The notes: a model not told the origin generated them from the sequence alone. Numbered from the stretch's first letter, positions 43,533-52,811 are shown. The stretch is 57,289 nucleotides of DNA from DASPTT01 sp035623275 (GCA_035623275.1 DASPTT010000058.1:1-57289), one strand, 5' to 3'. Translations and numbers: made by a program.

Positions 43533-44561
43533 CTAATGGTGGACGATCTCCTCGTAGAGCTCGACGTGCTCGGCGACCATCCGCTCGGTGGAGAAGTAGC
43601 CCTCGACCGCGGCACGGCAGTCGGCCCGGTCGATCTCGTGGATCCGCCCGAGGGCCTCGACCATCGCCGCCTCGTCCGCACAGAGGAAGCCGGTGCGCCC
43701 TTCGTCGACCACCTCCGGTGCCGCCCCCTCGGGGAAGGCGAGCACCGGCGTGCCGCAGGCCATGGCCTCCAGCATCACCAGCCCGAAGGGCTCGTTCCAG
43801 CGGATGGGGAAGAGCAGCGCGGTGGCCCCCGCCAGCAGCTCGACCTTGCGCTCGTGGGGGACCTCGCCGAGGTACACGGCGTCCTCGCCCAGCAGGGGCT
43901 CGACCTGCTCCTCGTAGAAGGCGCGCTCCCAGGCCTCACGCATCTTGGCCGCCATGAGGATCCGGTAGCCGGCTTTGCGCGCCACCTGGATCGCACGGTG
44001 CGCGCCCTTGTCGGCGGCCATGCGCCCGAGGAACAGGACGTAGGGCCCCTCCGCGTCGCCGGCCCCGTCGCCGACGGGGAACGCGCCGGCGTCGATGCCG
44101 TGGTGGATCACCCTGGCGATGGGGACGTCGGGGGCACTGCGCTCCTGGGCGTGGGACACGGCGATGATCGGCACCCGAGGGGCGAGGCGCCGGTACAGGT
44201 CGGTGAGCTCCTCGTTGAAGGGGCCGTGGATGGTGGTGACCACGGGGAGGTCGGGGAACCGCTCGGCGTAGAACGGGCCAATCACGGTGTGGTCGTGGAC
44301 GATGTCGTGGTCGGCGACGGCGTCGTAGGCGTGGACGACGTGGCGCATCTCGGGCACGGCCATGCCGATGCGCATGCCCTCGGCGTGCTCGAGCGCCCAC
44401 TTGGTGGGGACGGGGCAGGTGGAGTCGCCAGTGGCGAACAGGGTGACGTCGTGGCCGGCGGCCACGAGCCCCCGTGCCGTCTGGTCGATGACCTGCTCGA
44501 TGCCGCCGTAGAGCGGCGGGGGGATGGGCGTCCACGGCGTGGCGATCAGGGCGATTCGCAT
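43533..44561 (-). CDS. Glycosyltransferase family 4 protein
   Basis: 342 residues from the ATG at 44561 (a second ATG four codons upstream is possible). GT-B fold: N-terminal 'ALIATPWTPIPPPLYGGIEQ' with the glycine-rich acceptor loop, 'VHDHTVIGPF', 'VTTIHGPFNEEL' and the C-terminal nucleotide-sugar site 'PFGLVMLEAMACGTPVLAF' with 'GAAPEVV'. It transfers a sugar from a nucleotide donor to an unknown acceptor, perhaps a glycolipid or cell-wall glycan. Monocistronic. tRNA-Cys lies upstream on the other strand. Confidence 0.9.
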   Translation of the reverse strand: MRIALIATPWTPIPPPLYGGIEQVIDQTARGLVAAGHDVTLFATGDSTCPVPTKWALEHAEGMRIGMAVPEMRHVVHAYDAVADHDIVHDHTVIGPFYAERFPDLPVVTTIHGPFNEELTDLYRRLAPRVPIIAVSHAQERSAPDVPIARVIHHGIDAGAFPVGDGAGDAEGPYVLFLGRMAADKGAHRAIQVARKAGYRILMAAKMREAWERAFYEEQVEPLLGEDAVYLGEVPHERKVELLAGATALLFPIRWNEPFGLVMLEAMACGTPVLAFPEGAAPEVVDEGRTGFLCADEAAMVEALGRIHEIDRADCRAAVEGYFSTERMVAEHVELYEEIVHH

Positions 44562-44651
44562 GGCGCGATTCAATCATCTGGCCGACATGCCGACGGACGC
44601 CCACCGCAGCGGGATGCCCGAGGTCGAGCCACTAGGCTCGACCCACGCCCC

Positions 44652-44723
44652 GGCGGCGTGGCCGAGTGGTTTAGGCAGGGGCCTGCAAAGCCCCGTACGG
44701 CGGTTCGATTCCGCCCGCCGCCT
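44652..44723 (+). tRNA. tRNA-Cys (GCA)
   Basis: Acceptor GGCGGCG pairs with CGCCGCC, anticodon stem GGGGC/GCCCC, anticodon GCA at 44685-44687, T-arm GGCGG-TTCGATT-CCGCC, discriminator U as required for cysteine. TAGGCT at 44633-44638 is a likely -10. Confidence 0.95.
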
Positions 44724-44766
44724 CTGATCGTGCCCTTGCGGCGACGGCGGGCGTCTGGCGCGGCCG

Positions 44767-45636
44767 TCAGCCGGCGAGCCGGTCGAGGACGGTCCCGGTG
44801 GCCGTGTGGAGGAGGAAGTGCCCGGCCTCGGGCACCACGACGAGCTCGCCGGTGGGGAGCCCGCCCGCGAGGGCACGGGCGTGCGCCATGGGGAGCAGCG
44901 TGTCCTGCGCGCCCTGGAGGACCGCCACCGGACAGGTGACGTCCTCGAGAGCGAACCCCCACTCGGCCCCGAGGACGACGTAGTCGTCGACCACACCGCC
45001 ACAGCCTCGGCGCACCGCGTGGGTGAGGTCGGCGGTGGCCTCCGTCGGCGTCATCGCCGCCACCACCGCCTCGTCGGCGGGTGGCAGGTGCTTGACGAGT
45101 TGGCGGTGCAGGACTCGTACGGGGGCGTGCGTGGAGGCCCAGACCACGGCGCGGGCGGCCGCCGACGCCCGGCGGGCCATCGGGAACAGGAGGCGGTCGG
45201 CGGCCAGGCCCAGTTGCGCGGCGCGGACGTCGCCGCCGAGCGGGGCCATGCCGCCGACGGTCGCCACGAGCCGCACCCGTGGGCCGAGCCCCGCGCCACA
45301 GGCCAGGGCGTAGGGGCCGCCGGCCGACCATCCCAGCGCGGCGAATTCGCCGACTCCCAACACGTCGCACAGCCCGGCCGCGTCGGCCGCCCAGTCGGCC
45401 ACCCGCCGGGGCATGTGCCTGGTGGAGTCCCCGGTGCCCGGGCGGTCGGGGGCGATGACCCGCAGACCACGCTGTGCGAACGCGCCATGGGCGAAGCCGA
45501 TGTCGCCGCTGGAGCTGAGCCCGCCGTGGCAGTAGAGCACGGGGGCGCCGTCGAGGTCCCCGAGCTCCGTGTACGCCAGGGTGCGCCCACCGGCGAGGCG
45601 GATCGCTCCGGCGCGGGTCTCGGCGGGCGTGCGCAC
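44767..45636 (-). CDS. Alpha/beta hydrolase
   Basis: 289 residues. The nucleophile elbow is 'GWSAGG' (S104), the oxyanion region 'YCHGGLSSSG', the acid is probably the aspartate in 'LQGAQDTLLP' and the histidine is H273 in 'AGHFLL'. All the catalytic triad residues are thus present. The substrate is open: ester, lactone or thioester. It is divergent from an acyl-CoA synthetase with 93 bases between starts. Confidence 0.9.
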   Translation of the reverse strand: MRTPAETRAGAIRLAGGRTLAYTELGDLDGAPVLYCHGGLSSSGDIGFAHGAFAQRGLRVIAPDRPGTGDSTRHMPRRVADWAADAAGLCDVLGVGEFAALGWSAGGPYALACGAGLGPRVRLVATVGGMAPLGGDVRAAQLGLAADRLLFPMARRASAAARAVVWASTHAPVRVLHRQLVKHLPPADEAVVAAMTPTEATADLTHAVRRGCGGVVDDYVVLGAEWGFALEDVTCPVAVLQGAQDTLLPMAHARALAGGLPTGELVVVPEAGHFLLHTATGTVLDRLAG

Positions 45637-45729
45637 CTGGACCTTGCTAGCACGGCCCTCGGGCGCCCGTGGCTACAGTCGCGCCCCGGGCGGCCGCGCA
45701 CGTGGCGCGCCGGGCACCGAGGGAGGCCG

Positions 45730-47469
45730 ATGCCGACGAGCGCCGACGTCAAGCAGATGCTCACGGGCCCGGGGGGCGCCTTCGAGGTCGTCGTCGAGCC
45801 CGTGCGGGGGATCCCGACCCAGGTCTACAAGGTGCGCATGCGGTCCCTGCGTGAGGTGTCGCGTGCCGCACTGGCCCGCGGCGACGCCGATACCTTCCTC
45901 GTCTACGGGGACCGGAGGATGGGATTCGGGACATTCGTCGAGCAGGCCGACACCGTGTCGCGGGCCCTGGCGCGCCGTCACGGCGTGGGCCCCGGTGACC
46001 GGGTGGCGGTCCTCTCCGCCAACACCCCGGAGTGGTGCCTGGCCTTCTGGGGGACCGTCGACGCCGCCGCCGTGCTCGTCGGGCTCAACGGGTGGTGGAA
46101 GACCGACGAGATCCTCTACGGCCTGGCCGACTCGGGCGCGGTGGCGCTGGTGGCCGACGGGCCGCGACTCGAGCGGGTCCTCGACCGTGCCGGCGAGTGT
46201 CCCGGCCTGCGCACGGTGTTCTGCACCGACCCCGTCGGCCCGGCCCTCGCCGCCCGGGCGGCGGCGGCGGGCGTCGAGCTCCTCCCCTTCGACTCGCTGC
46301 TGGAGGACGTCCCCGGCGGGCACGATCCGCTCGAGCGCGCCATCGACGAGGACGACCCCGCCGTCATCTTCTACACGAGCGGCACCACGGGGCGGCCCAA
46401 GGGGGCGGTCTCCACACACCGTTCCATGATCGCCAACCTCCAGAACACCATCTACGTGGCGCTGGCCGGTGCCATGGCCGATCCTTTGGCCAGCCCCGCC
46501 GCCAACACCGACGGCCAGCTGGCCAGCCTCCTCACCGCGCCCCTCTTCCACGTGTCGGGATGCCACTCGGGCATGGTGGTGGCATTGGCGATGGGCATCC
46601 GTCTGGTCATGCTCGACGGCCGCTTCGAGCCCGACAAGGCCCTGGCGCTGATCGAACGCGAGCGGGTCAACGTCTGGAGCGCGGTGCCGACCATGGTGTG
46701 GCGGGTCGTGGACCACCCCGGGCGCGACCGCTACGACGTGTCGTCGGTGTCCTCGGTGGTCTACGGCGGCTCGGCGGCCGCGCCCGAGCTGCAGCGCAAG
46801 GTGCAGGAGGCGTTCCCCAAGGTGCGCTCGCTCGGCAACGCCTACGGGCTCACCGAGAGCTCGTCCGTGGCCACCGTGAACGCCGGCACCGACTACCTGG
46901 AGCGCCCCGAGTCCGTCGGGCGCGCCGTGCCCACCGTGGAGCTGCGGATCACGGGGCAGGACGGGTCGGCCCTCGGCGCCGGCGAGACCGGCGAGGTCTG
47001 GGTCAAGGGCCCGATCGTCATGCCGGGCTATTGGAACAAGCCGGTGGAGACGGCCGAGATCCTCGTGGACGGCTGGCTGCGCACGGGGGACGTCGGCCAT
47101 CTCGACGAGGAGGGATTCCTCACCATCACCGACCGGGCCAAGGACATGATCATCCGAGGCGGGGAGAACGTGTACTGCGTGGAGATCGAGAACCGTCTCG
47201 TCGAGCATCCCGCCGTCCTCGAAGCCGCCGTGATCGGCGTCCCCCATCCCACGCTGGGCGAGGAGGTGAAGGCCGTGGTCGTTCTGGAGCCGGGCAGCTC
47301 GGTCGGTGCACCCGAGCTCCAGCGCTGGGTGGCCGAGACGCTGGCGGATTTCAAGGTGCCGGCCTACGTCGAGTTCTCGGCCGAGCCCCTGCCCCGCAAC
47401 CCGTCGGGCAAGCTCCTCAAGAACGTGCTGCGCGGCGCGGGGGAGAACAGCTTCGCCGAGACCTTCTAG
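45730..47469 (+). CDS. Acyl-CoA synthetase (class I adenylate-forming)
   Basis: 579 residues; the ATG follows GGGAGG. Motifs: 'IFYTSGTTGRPKGAVSTH', 'AYGLTESSSVATVN', 'GWLRTGDVGHLDEEGFLTIT' and 'PRNPSGKLLKNVL'. The N-terminal 60 residues ('VRGIPTQVYKVRMRSLREVS') parallel those of the synthetase at 4442-6241 ('IRGVRTKVWKNCPHSLRDVL'). These share an extra N-terminal segment, so the two are paralogues. Likely substrate is a fatty acid. TACAGT at 45674-45679 may be its -10. Confidence 0.93.
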   Translation: MPTSADVKQMLTGPGGAFEVVVEPVRGIPTQVYKVRMRSLREVSRAALARGDADTFLVYGDRRMGFGTFVEQADTVSRALARRHGVGPGDRVAVLSANTPEWCLAFWGTVDAAAVLVGLNGWWKTDEILYGLADSGAVALVADGPRLERVLDRAGECPGLRTVFCTDPVGPALAARAAAAGVELLPFDSLLEDVPGGHDPLERAIDEDDPAVIFYTSGTTGRPKGAVSTHRSMIANLQNTIYVALAGAMADPLASPAANTDGQLASLLTAPLFHVSGCHSGMVVALAMGIRLVMLDGRFEPDKALALIERERVNVWSAVPTMVWRVVDHPGRDRYDVSSVSSVVYGGSAAAPELQRKVQEAFPKVRSLGNAYGLTESSSVATVNAGTDYLERPESVGRAVPTVELRITGQDGSALGAGETGEVWVKGPIVMPGYWNKPVETAEILVDGWLRTGDVGHLDEEGFLTITDRAKDMIIRGGENVYCVEIENRLVEHPAVLEAAVIGVPHPTLGEEVKAVVVLEPGSSVGAPELQRWVAETLADFKVPAYVEFSAEPLPRNPSGKLLKNVLRGAGENSFAETF

Positions 47470-47497
47470 GGCAACGATTGGCCGAGGCGGCCATGCC

Positions 47498-47513
47498 AGG
47501 GACCAAGGTCCCT
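47498..47513. promoter_or_regulatory. Perfect DosR-like palindrome upstream of the SGNH lipoprotein gene
   Basis: AGGGACCAAGGTCCCT is a perfect inverted repeat with a two-base centre. In the format of the DosR/DevR box (GGGAC-N4-GTCCC) it matches at all ten fixed positions. The loop is too small for a terminator. It lies 89 bases before the GTG at 47602. Confidence 0.5.
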
Positions 47514-47601
47514 TTCCCCGGTCGCCGTCGCCCACAAGACTCGCCGCGTTCGCCCGCCGCCTACGTCGTGTGGGTCGACGCCGGCGACGTCGGGGGGACG
47601 A

Positions 47602-48441
47602 GTGGCTGCGATGCGGACGAGGACCGTCTTCGTCGCCGTCGTCGCGCTCGGCGCCGTGGCCCTCGCCGGGTGCGGGCATCCCCACGCGAAATCGGCACCC
47701 GGGGCCGCCCCGGCCCCCGCCACCGCTCCGTCCCACGGTGTGGCGAGCGTCGTCCTCTTCGGCGACTCTCTCTCTTCGCAAGCTGCGCCCGATTTCGATC
47801 GGCTGGTCATGGCCGGTGGTGCCACCGTCGCCAACTACGTCTACGGCGGAACGGCCGCGTGCGACTGGCTTTCCACGATGCGGAAGGTGGCGGCCAGCGC
47901 GCCACGGGCGGCGGTGTTGGAGTTCGTCGGGACCACCTTCGCGGCGTGCATGCAGGGGTGCCCGCCGGAGTCGGCGTCGGCGGTGACCAAGTACTGCGGT
48001 GACGTGGCCAGCGCCATCGCCGCGTTCGCGGCCGCAGGGTCCCACGTGTTCCTGGAGGGCACGCCGATCACCCGTGGGCAATCGGTCGCCGACGACCCAC
48101 ACTGGGACGACCTCAACCGGGCCTTTCAGGCTCTGGCGGCGAAGGACCCGAGCTGGGTCACCTACGTCGACGCGGGGCGCGCCGTCGAGGGCGACGGCGG
48201 GTCGTTCACGTGGACCCTGCCATGCATGGCCACCGAGCCGTGCCTCGGCCCGACGGTGGACGGCGTGCCGAGCAACACCGTGCGCGCCCCCGACGGTGTC
48301 CACTTCTGCCAAGGCGTCGGGACGACGCTCGGTTGTCCCACCTACAGCTCCGGGGCGTACCGTTTCGCGGCAGCCATGGCGCGGCCTGTCGTCGAGTACC
48401 TGCAGTCGTCACGGAACGCCAAGGCCGCACCTGCGTCGTAG
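47602..48441 (+). CDS. SGNH-family lipoprotein hydrolase
   Basis: 279 residues. A signal peptide with lipobox 'VALAGC' (cysteine at residue 24) marks it as a lipoprotein on the outer face of the membrane. 'VVLFGDSLSS' holds the nucleophile serine and 'APDGVHFC' the aspartate and histidine of the SGNH triad. It probably removes acyl or acetyl groups from cell-envelope material. Start is GTG 47602 (GGGGGGA just upstream) or ATG 47611. Ten or so cysteines in the mature part suggest disulfides. A perfect DosR-like palindrome lies upstream. Confidence 0.82.
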   Translation: MAAMRTRTVFVAVVALGAVALAGCGHPHAKSAPGAAPAPATAPSHGVASVVLFGDSLSSQAAPDFDRLVMAGGATVANYVYGGTAACDWLSTMRKVAASAPRAAVLEFVGTTFAACMQGCPPESASAVTKYCGDVASAIAAFAAAGSHVFLEGTPITRGQSVADDPHWDDLNRAFQALAAKDPSWVTYVDAGRAVEGDGGSFTWTLPCMATEPCLGPTVDGVPSNTVRAPDGVHFCQGVGTTLGCPTYSSGAYRFAAAMARPVVEYLQSSRNAKAAPAS

Positions 48442-48473
48442 CCGCCGCCGACGTCGGAGGGCGTCCGCCGGAA

Positions 48474-49364
48474 TCAGGACGAGGATCCGTCCACCCTGGC
48501 GTAGTCCCACACGAGGTCGGCCTTCTCGTCGCCGCCGAGGAGGAGCTTGCCCGGGTGCTGCTTGTCGATGTGGCCCATGAGCCCGTTGTAGATCGAGTAG
48601 CCGCACAGCTCCTGGAGACGCCTCGGGAACCGCCGGACGACCTCGCGGGGGATCCCCAGCTGCTGGTTCTCCTGCTGGCGGATGAACCCGGCGCAATAGT
48701 TCATGGCGATCCCGACCCGTCGGGTCGTCGTCGCGTTCGCCCCGCCCCCGTGCCACAGGCTGCCGACCCACACGAGGACGGATCCCTTGGCCATCTCGGC
48801 GGGGACGGAGTCGTAGTGCTCGAGGGGGTTGGGGGAGTGATCGGCCAGGTGCGTGCCTGGGCACAGGCGGGTGGCACCGTTGGCCTCGGTGAAGTCGGTG
48901 ATGGCCCACATCGTGTTGCAGATGATCGGCGGGTGTGGCTTGGGGATGGGGACGAGCTGGTCGTCGGAGTGGATCGGCTGTGCGGACTCGTCGGGCCCGA
49001 GGGCGATCGACGACAGCGACGACACGAGCAACCCGGGGTCGAGCACCTGCTCCACGATGGGCAGCACGTTGGGGTGCACGGGGATGCGCTCGTAGAGCGG
49101 GCCGTGGACCAGCAGGTTGTAGATGCGGGTGGTGTGCAGGCCCTCGAAGAGGTTGTCGGCCGGCACGATGCCCAGCTCCCGTTCCAGACGCAGCAGGTCG
49201 TCGTCGATGGCGTCCACCAGATCGAGGTCGATGGCGCTCTCCACTACGGCCCATCCCTCCTGCCGGACCTCGGCGACCACGGCTGCGATGGCGTCGTCGG
49301 ACAGCGTCCGGGCGTCCGACGCGCTCGCCTCGGGGGACGCAGCGGGTCTGGTCGGCGAGTCCAT
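48474..49364 (-). CDS. Phytanoyl-CoA dioxygenase (PhyH) family protein
   Basis: 296 residues from the ATG at 49364, which has GGGGGA upstream; longer in-frame starts reach towards the tRNA and are less likely. This is an iron(II)/2-oxoglutarate oxygenase: the HxD of the metal triad is in 'QPIHSDDQLVPIP' and the distal histidine in 'GSLWHGGGANAT'. The 2-oxoglutarate-binding arginine is probably in 'TTTRRVGIAMNY'. Such enzymes hydroxylate lipids or small metabolites. It is a single gene on the minus strand, ending just after the SGNH gene. Confidence 0.88.
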   Translation of the reverse strand: MDSPTRPAASPEASASDARTLSDDAIAAVVAEVRQEGWAVVESAIDLDLVDAIDDDLLRLERELGIVPADNLFEGLHTTRIYNLLVHGPLYERIPVHPNVLPIVEQVLDPGLLVSSLSSIALGPDESAQPIHSDDQLVPIPKPHPPIICNTMWAITDFTEANGATRLCPGTHLADHSPNPLEHYDSVPAEMAKGSVLVWVGSLWHGGGANATTTRRVGIAMNYCAGFIRQQENQQLGIPREVVRRFPRRLQELCGYSIYNGLMGHIDKQHPGKLLLGGDEKADLVWDYARVDGSSS

Positions 49365-49430
49365 GGGGTCCCCCTTGGTCACTCCGTTCGGACGCCCCAT
49401 GGTGCCATGGCGGGTAGTGTGGTGCCTTCG

Positions 49431-49503
49431 GGGCCGTTGGCGCAGTTGGTAGCGCACTTGCATGACGCGCAAGGGGTCAGAGGTTCGAGTCCTCTACGGC
49501 CCA
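49431..49503 (+). tRNA. tRNA-Val (GAC)
   Basis: Acceptor GGGCCGT/ACGGCCC, anticodon stem CTTGC/GCAAG, anticodon GAC at 49464-49466, T-arm AGAGG-TTCGAGT-CCTCT, discriminator A. TAGTGT at 49415-49420 is a plausible -10. The accessory region begins directly downstream. Confidence 0.95.
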
Positions 49504-49742
49504 CCCTTGTGACCGGGGAGAGAGGGGCCACGACGCGCGGACGGCACAGAGGGGCCGCGCCGGACGTCGGGCCTCGGGGTCGCTGTCGTCATCCTTCGGC
49601 AGCGTCGCACCGTGCCACACCGCGTAGCCACCAAACCCCATGGCCACCAGGCCGGCCAGCCCGGGATCTAGACAGGCCGACGGCGAGTGATCCCTCCCGC
49701 CCTGGCCCACTTGGCCCTTGGTTCATGGCGGACAAGGTTCCA

Positions 49743-49771
49743 GCGAGCCAGGTTCAAATCCTGGTGACGAA
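49743..49771 (+). other. tRNA relic: isolated T-arm and 3' acceptor-like sequence
   Basis: CCAGG-TTCAAAT-CCTGG (49748-49764) is a perfect 5-bp T-stem with a canonical seven-base loop. Upstream I cannot fold D- or anticodon arms, and no 5' acceptor strand pairs with the bases that follow. It looks like the 3' part of a tRNA left by an integration or deletion. The rest of 49504-49966 (463 bases) shows no gene I can support. Confidence 0.45.
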
Positions 49772-49966
49772 GAGGTCGAAACGGAGTACGATCCTCGTCA
49801 GGTGAGCCGGGAAGCCTGGTCGGCGTGTTGCATTGGCCCATACCAGGAGAGGACGGCGCCTTCGGTGTTCCAGCCATGCGAGCTCCAACGGCAGGCCGGA
49901 TCGGATGAAGTGATTCACCTGCCCCGATCTCTCTCTTGGTGATGATGCTGAACGAGGGGGATCCCC

Positions 49967-50140
49967 ATGTCGAGGAACGACACGGACGCGATGAGGACTG
50001 ATGCCACCTGCACGATGGCAGGCATCTACCGGAGTGACTGCGCCGACAAGGAACGGGTCACGTTGGCCGTGGGGGATCCCTTCCCGAAGTGTCCCAGTTG
50101 CAGGAAAGCCGTCGGCTGGAACTTGGCGGTGGCAACGTAG
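49967..50140 (+). CDS. Small zinc-ribbon-like protein, 57 residues
   Basis: The ATG follows GAGGGGG. The protein has cysteines at 15, 25, 42 and 45, the last two in 'FPKCPSCRKAVGWNL'. The layout 'GIYRSDC...VTLAVGDPFPKCPSC...W' matches a type of short bacterial protein that looks like a half zinc ribbon and is related to YjzC-like sequences. Function unknown. The 247 bases after it hold no recognised gene; TAACAT at 50326-50331 may be the -10 of the next gene. Confidence 0.6.
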   Translation: MSRNDTDAMRTDATCTMAGIYRSDCADKERVTLAVGDPFPKCPSCRKAVGWNLAVAT

Positions 50141-50387
50141 CTTTCGGTCCCTATGGGTGCCTGCGACGGCGCTTCGATTCAGGGTCGGACGACCGACCGA
50201 GCACTCGCGCGTACTAGCCTCGCCTTGACCGTCTGTGGCCGATTGCGTCCTGGTGTCGCGTCCACCCATACACAGCGATTGTCAGCACTGTGCGCCTTCA
50301 TACGTCGCGCTCACTCGGCTGGACCTAACATAGCCAGAGCGGGTCGGGAAGTCTGATCGGTAACGAGTCTCGACTCTAGGTGACCGC

Positions 50388-51863
50388 GTGAAACCAGCTT
50401 TCAGTGGGAGACGCATTTTCGAAGAGCTGGGCCATCACCACGAAGGTCGTCGGCTTCCCGACTGGCGACGTGAATCGTTGCGGACGACCCTTTGGCTGGT
50501 TCCCGCCCTCCTAGTCCTATTGGCTGTGCTGTTGTTCGTCATCACGCTGGCACTCGACCTCTACGTCTATCACCAACACATCCAACTACCGCATTGGATC
50601 AGGACCAGTGCCGACGGAGGGCGGCAGGTCCTGATTGCCATCGCTGCCGCGGTGATCACGGTTGTCGGCGTGGTCTTCTCGATCACGATCCTGGCTCTGA
50701 CCCTCGCTTCCCAGCAGTTCGGACCCCGCATGATGCGGAACTTCGTTCGCGACCGGGGGAACCAGCTGACCCTCGGCGTATGGGTGGCCACCTTCGTCTA
50801 CTCGGTGCTCGTGCTCGTTTCGATCGCCGGACCGTCCGGAAATTTCGTACCCGACATCTCGATCACAGTGGCCGAGGCGCTTCTCCTGGTCGATCTTGGT
50901 GTCCTCATCTACTTCATCCACCACATCGCCAAGTCGATCCAGCTGCCAGAGGTCATCGCCGGGATCGCGGACGACCTAATGGGCGCGATCGATGCCGAGT
51001 TTCCATTGATGGTGGGCGAGCAGCCCACTCCCGCGCCCCAGGGAGTGGATCGATCGCTCGAGGAGTTGATCGCCCTGCTTGACGAGGGTGGACAGGTCGT
51101 GCGCGCGACGAGGAGCGGATACCTTCAGTTTGTCGGATACAGCCAATTGGTCTCGATTGCAGAAGAGGCGGACGCCGTTATCCGACTCACGCACCGCCCC
51201 GGCCACTTCGTCGTGGCTGGGCGTCCATTGGCAAAGGTGTGGCCACCCGACGCAGCCCATCAGGTCATCAAGGCACTGGAACGTGCCCACGTGACCGGCC
51301 CGCATCGGACCCTCACGCAAGACCCAGTCTTCGCTATCGACCAGCTGGTGGAGATCGCGATCCGCGCTCTGTCCCCGGCTGTCAATGACACCTTCACTGC
51401 CCTCACTTGTATCGACTGGCTGTCAGCCGGGTTGTGCGAGATCTCACGCCGCGCACTTGTCGAGGGCGTCTACCGCGACCGAATGGGGCGGATACGCCTG
51501 ATTGAGTTCGACCCAAGCTATGCGCGTATGGTGAACCGCGCCTTTGACAAGGTGCGCCAGGCAGCCCGCGGAATGCCTGCAGTAGTCATCCGGTTGATGG
51601 ATTCAATCGCCCATATCATCGAGCACACGGTCGAGGACGGGCAGCGGCAACTGCTGCTTCGTCAAGCCGAGATGATCATGCGGGCGGCGGAGAAGGACAT
51701 CGCCGAAGAACTGGACCTCGAAGACTTGCGCCGCCGATACGAGCACGTCCTCGCTGTCCGTCTTCAGCTGGCAGATAGCACGGCCACGCAGCCTGGATGG
51801 GAGCGCTCTGCCACGAGGCGACATCCCCGGAACCCACGCCGCCGCCGGGCGACTGGTTCCTAG
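50388..51863 (+). CDS. DUF2254 membrane protein
   Basis: 491 residues from a GTG. Four membrane helices fill the first 190 residues. The family-specific 'VFSITILALTLASQQFGPRM' (DUF2254 signature) lies near residue 105. The C-terminal 300 residues are cytosolic, with the conserved 'DPVFAIDQLVEIAIRALSPA' and 'NDTFTALTCIDWL'. Function is not established. The codon and base use is visibly less GC-rich than in the hydrogenase region, consistent with horizontal acquisition. Confidence 0.88.
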   Translation: MKPAFSGRRIFEELGHHHEGRRLPDWRRESLRTTLWLVPALLVLLAVLLFVITLALDLYVYHQHIQLPHWIRTSADGGRQVLIAIAAAVITVVGVVFSITILALTLASQQFGPRMMRNFVRDRGNQLTLGVWVATFVYSVLVLVSIAGPSGNFVPDISITVAEALLLVDLGVLIYFIHHIAKSIQLPEVIAGIADDLMGAIDAEFPLMVGEQPTPAPQGVDRSLEELIALLDEGGQVVRATRSGYLQFVGYSQLVSIAEEADAVIRLTHRPGHFVVAGRPLAKVWPPDAAHQVIKALERAHVTGPHRTLTQDPVFAIDQLVEIAIRALSPAVNDTFTALTCIDWLSAGLCEISRRALVEGVYRDRMGRIRLIEFDPSYARMVNRAFDKVRQAARGMPAVVIRLMDSIAHIIEHTVEDGQRQLLLRQAEMIMRAAEKDIAEELDLEDLRRRYEHVLAVRLQLADSTATQPGWERSATRRHPRNPRRRRATGS

Positions 51864-52065
51864 CAAGCTGTCGCCTTCTTCGGGGCAGGGATCTATTTCC
51901 TGTCCACTCGTTCGAAGGGGCCCCGACCGGCCCCCGTCTCGCACGAGCAGCGCGCAGGTTGGCGGATGCCTCCGCCGGAACCATCCTCTGGGAGACAAGA
52001 CGTGCGCGTCGCTCCTCGGTGGTGGGCGACGGCCCGTCTTCCCCTATGCGCGCCGTCGCGCATGA

Positions 52066-52079
52066 GGGCCAAAGGTCAT
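52066..52079. promoter_or_regulatory. DosR-like half-conserved box upstream of the receiver-like gene
   Basis: GGGCC-AAAG-GTCAT keeps eight of ten fixed positions of GGGMC-N4-GTCCC. It lies 105 bases before the ATG at 52185. The stretch 51864-52184 (321 bases) otherwise shows nothing recognisable. Confidence 0.3.
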
Positions 52080-52184
52080 TGTGGCAAGGCGAAGGTTGGC
52101 CCTGGTTGGCACGCGAGAGGGCAACGAACGTTGGCCTTGGAGACGGCTGCGAGGAAGGGGGCCGAACCCCGAACCGAGGCACCC

Positions 52185-52811
52185 ATGGCGATCGCACCCA
52201 TTCGCCCCTACGAACGGGACCTGTTGCGGGCCCAGGCGCTGGTCACCTGGGCCCAGTCTCAGGACCTGCGTCGGCGTGCCGCGCTGGCGCGACAGCATGC
52301 CGAAGAGGTCCAGTGGAGGGCGGAGGCCGCACTGGAGCACTCGGAGGAGATCATCCGTCGCACGGCCCGCTTGCTCGACGCGCCGGGTCGCACCGCCGTT
52401 TCGCTGCTCGTCGACCGAACCATTCGTGGCTGGGGCGCCAACGGGCAGCGTTCGACACTCGACCAGACGGTGGGCCTCGTCGCCGCGGGGGAGATGACCG
52501 AGCTCATCCGGCTCAAGGCATTGTGTGGGAGCCGCCTGCGCCACGTCGTGGGGGCGAGCGATGTGGGCACCGCGCTCGGCCTGGCCATCGTCACCCAACC
52601 CGACCTGGCGGTTTTCGACACGCGCCTGGAGCTGGGGAGCGGAGTCGACCTGGCCATGGTCCTGCCCCTCTACGCACCGCGGACCAGGACCCTGGTGCTC
52701 ACCGACGACCCGAGACAGCTCGCCAACGCCGAGGTCGTGGGTTTGGACGCCGAGCACCGGCACCCCTCGGCGTCGGCACTGGTCAGTTGGATCGGCGAGC
52801 TTGCCGTTTGA
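52185..52811 (+). CDS. Coiled-coil protein with a receiver-like domain
   Basis: 208 residues from the ATG at 52185, which has GAGG six bases upstream; the frame is open further upstream but lacks a good start there. Residues 10-65 are helical and charged, probably a coiled coil. Residues 105-208 read like a response-regulator receiver: 'PDLAVFDTRLELGSGVDL' with D145 as possible phospho-acceptor and 'LVLTDD' with T173. The acidic pocket and the conserved lysine are not clear, so it may be a pseudo-receiver. No output domain. Partner unknown. Confidence 0.6.
   Translation: MAIAPIRPYERDLLRAQALVTWAQSQDLRRRAALARQHAEEVQWRAEAALEHSEEIIRRTARLLDAPGRTAVSLLVDRTIRGWGANGQRSTLDQTVGLVAAGEMTELIRLKALCGSRLRHVVGASDVGTALGLAIVTQPDLAVFDTRLELGSGVDLAMVLPLYAPRTRTLVLTDDPRQLANAEVVGLDAEHRHPSASALVSWIGELAV

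Noticed and set aside
47498..47513. The palindrome as a terminator of the acyl-CoA synthetase gene.
   Set aside because: A two-base loop cannot form a stable hairpin; a protein-binding site fits better.
49477..49877. Minus-strand frames ending in 'VEDSNL' and 'HQDLNLARWNLVRH'.
   Set aside because: These are the usual false proteins translated across tRNA sequences, here tRNA-Val and the tRNA relic.
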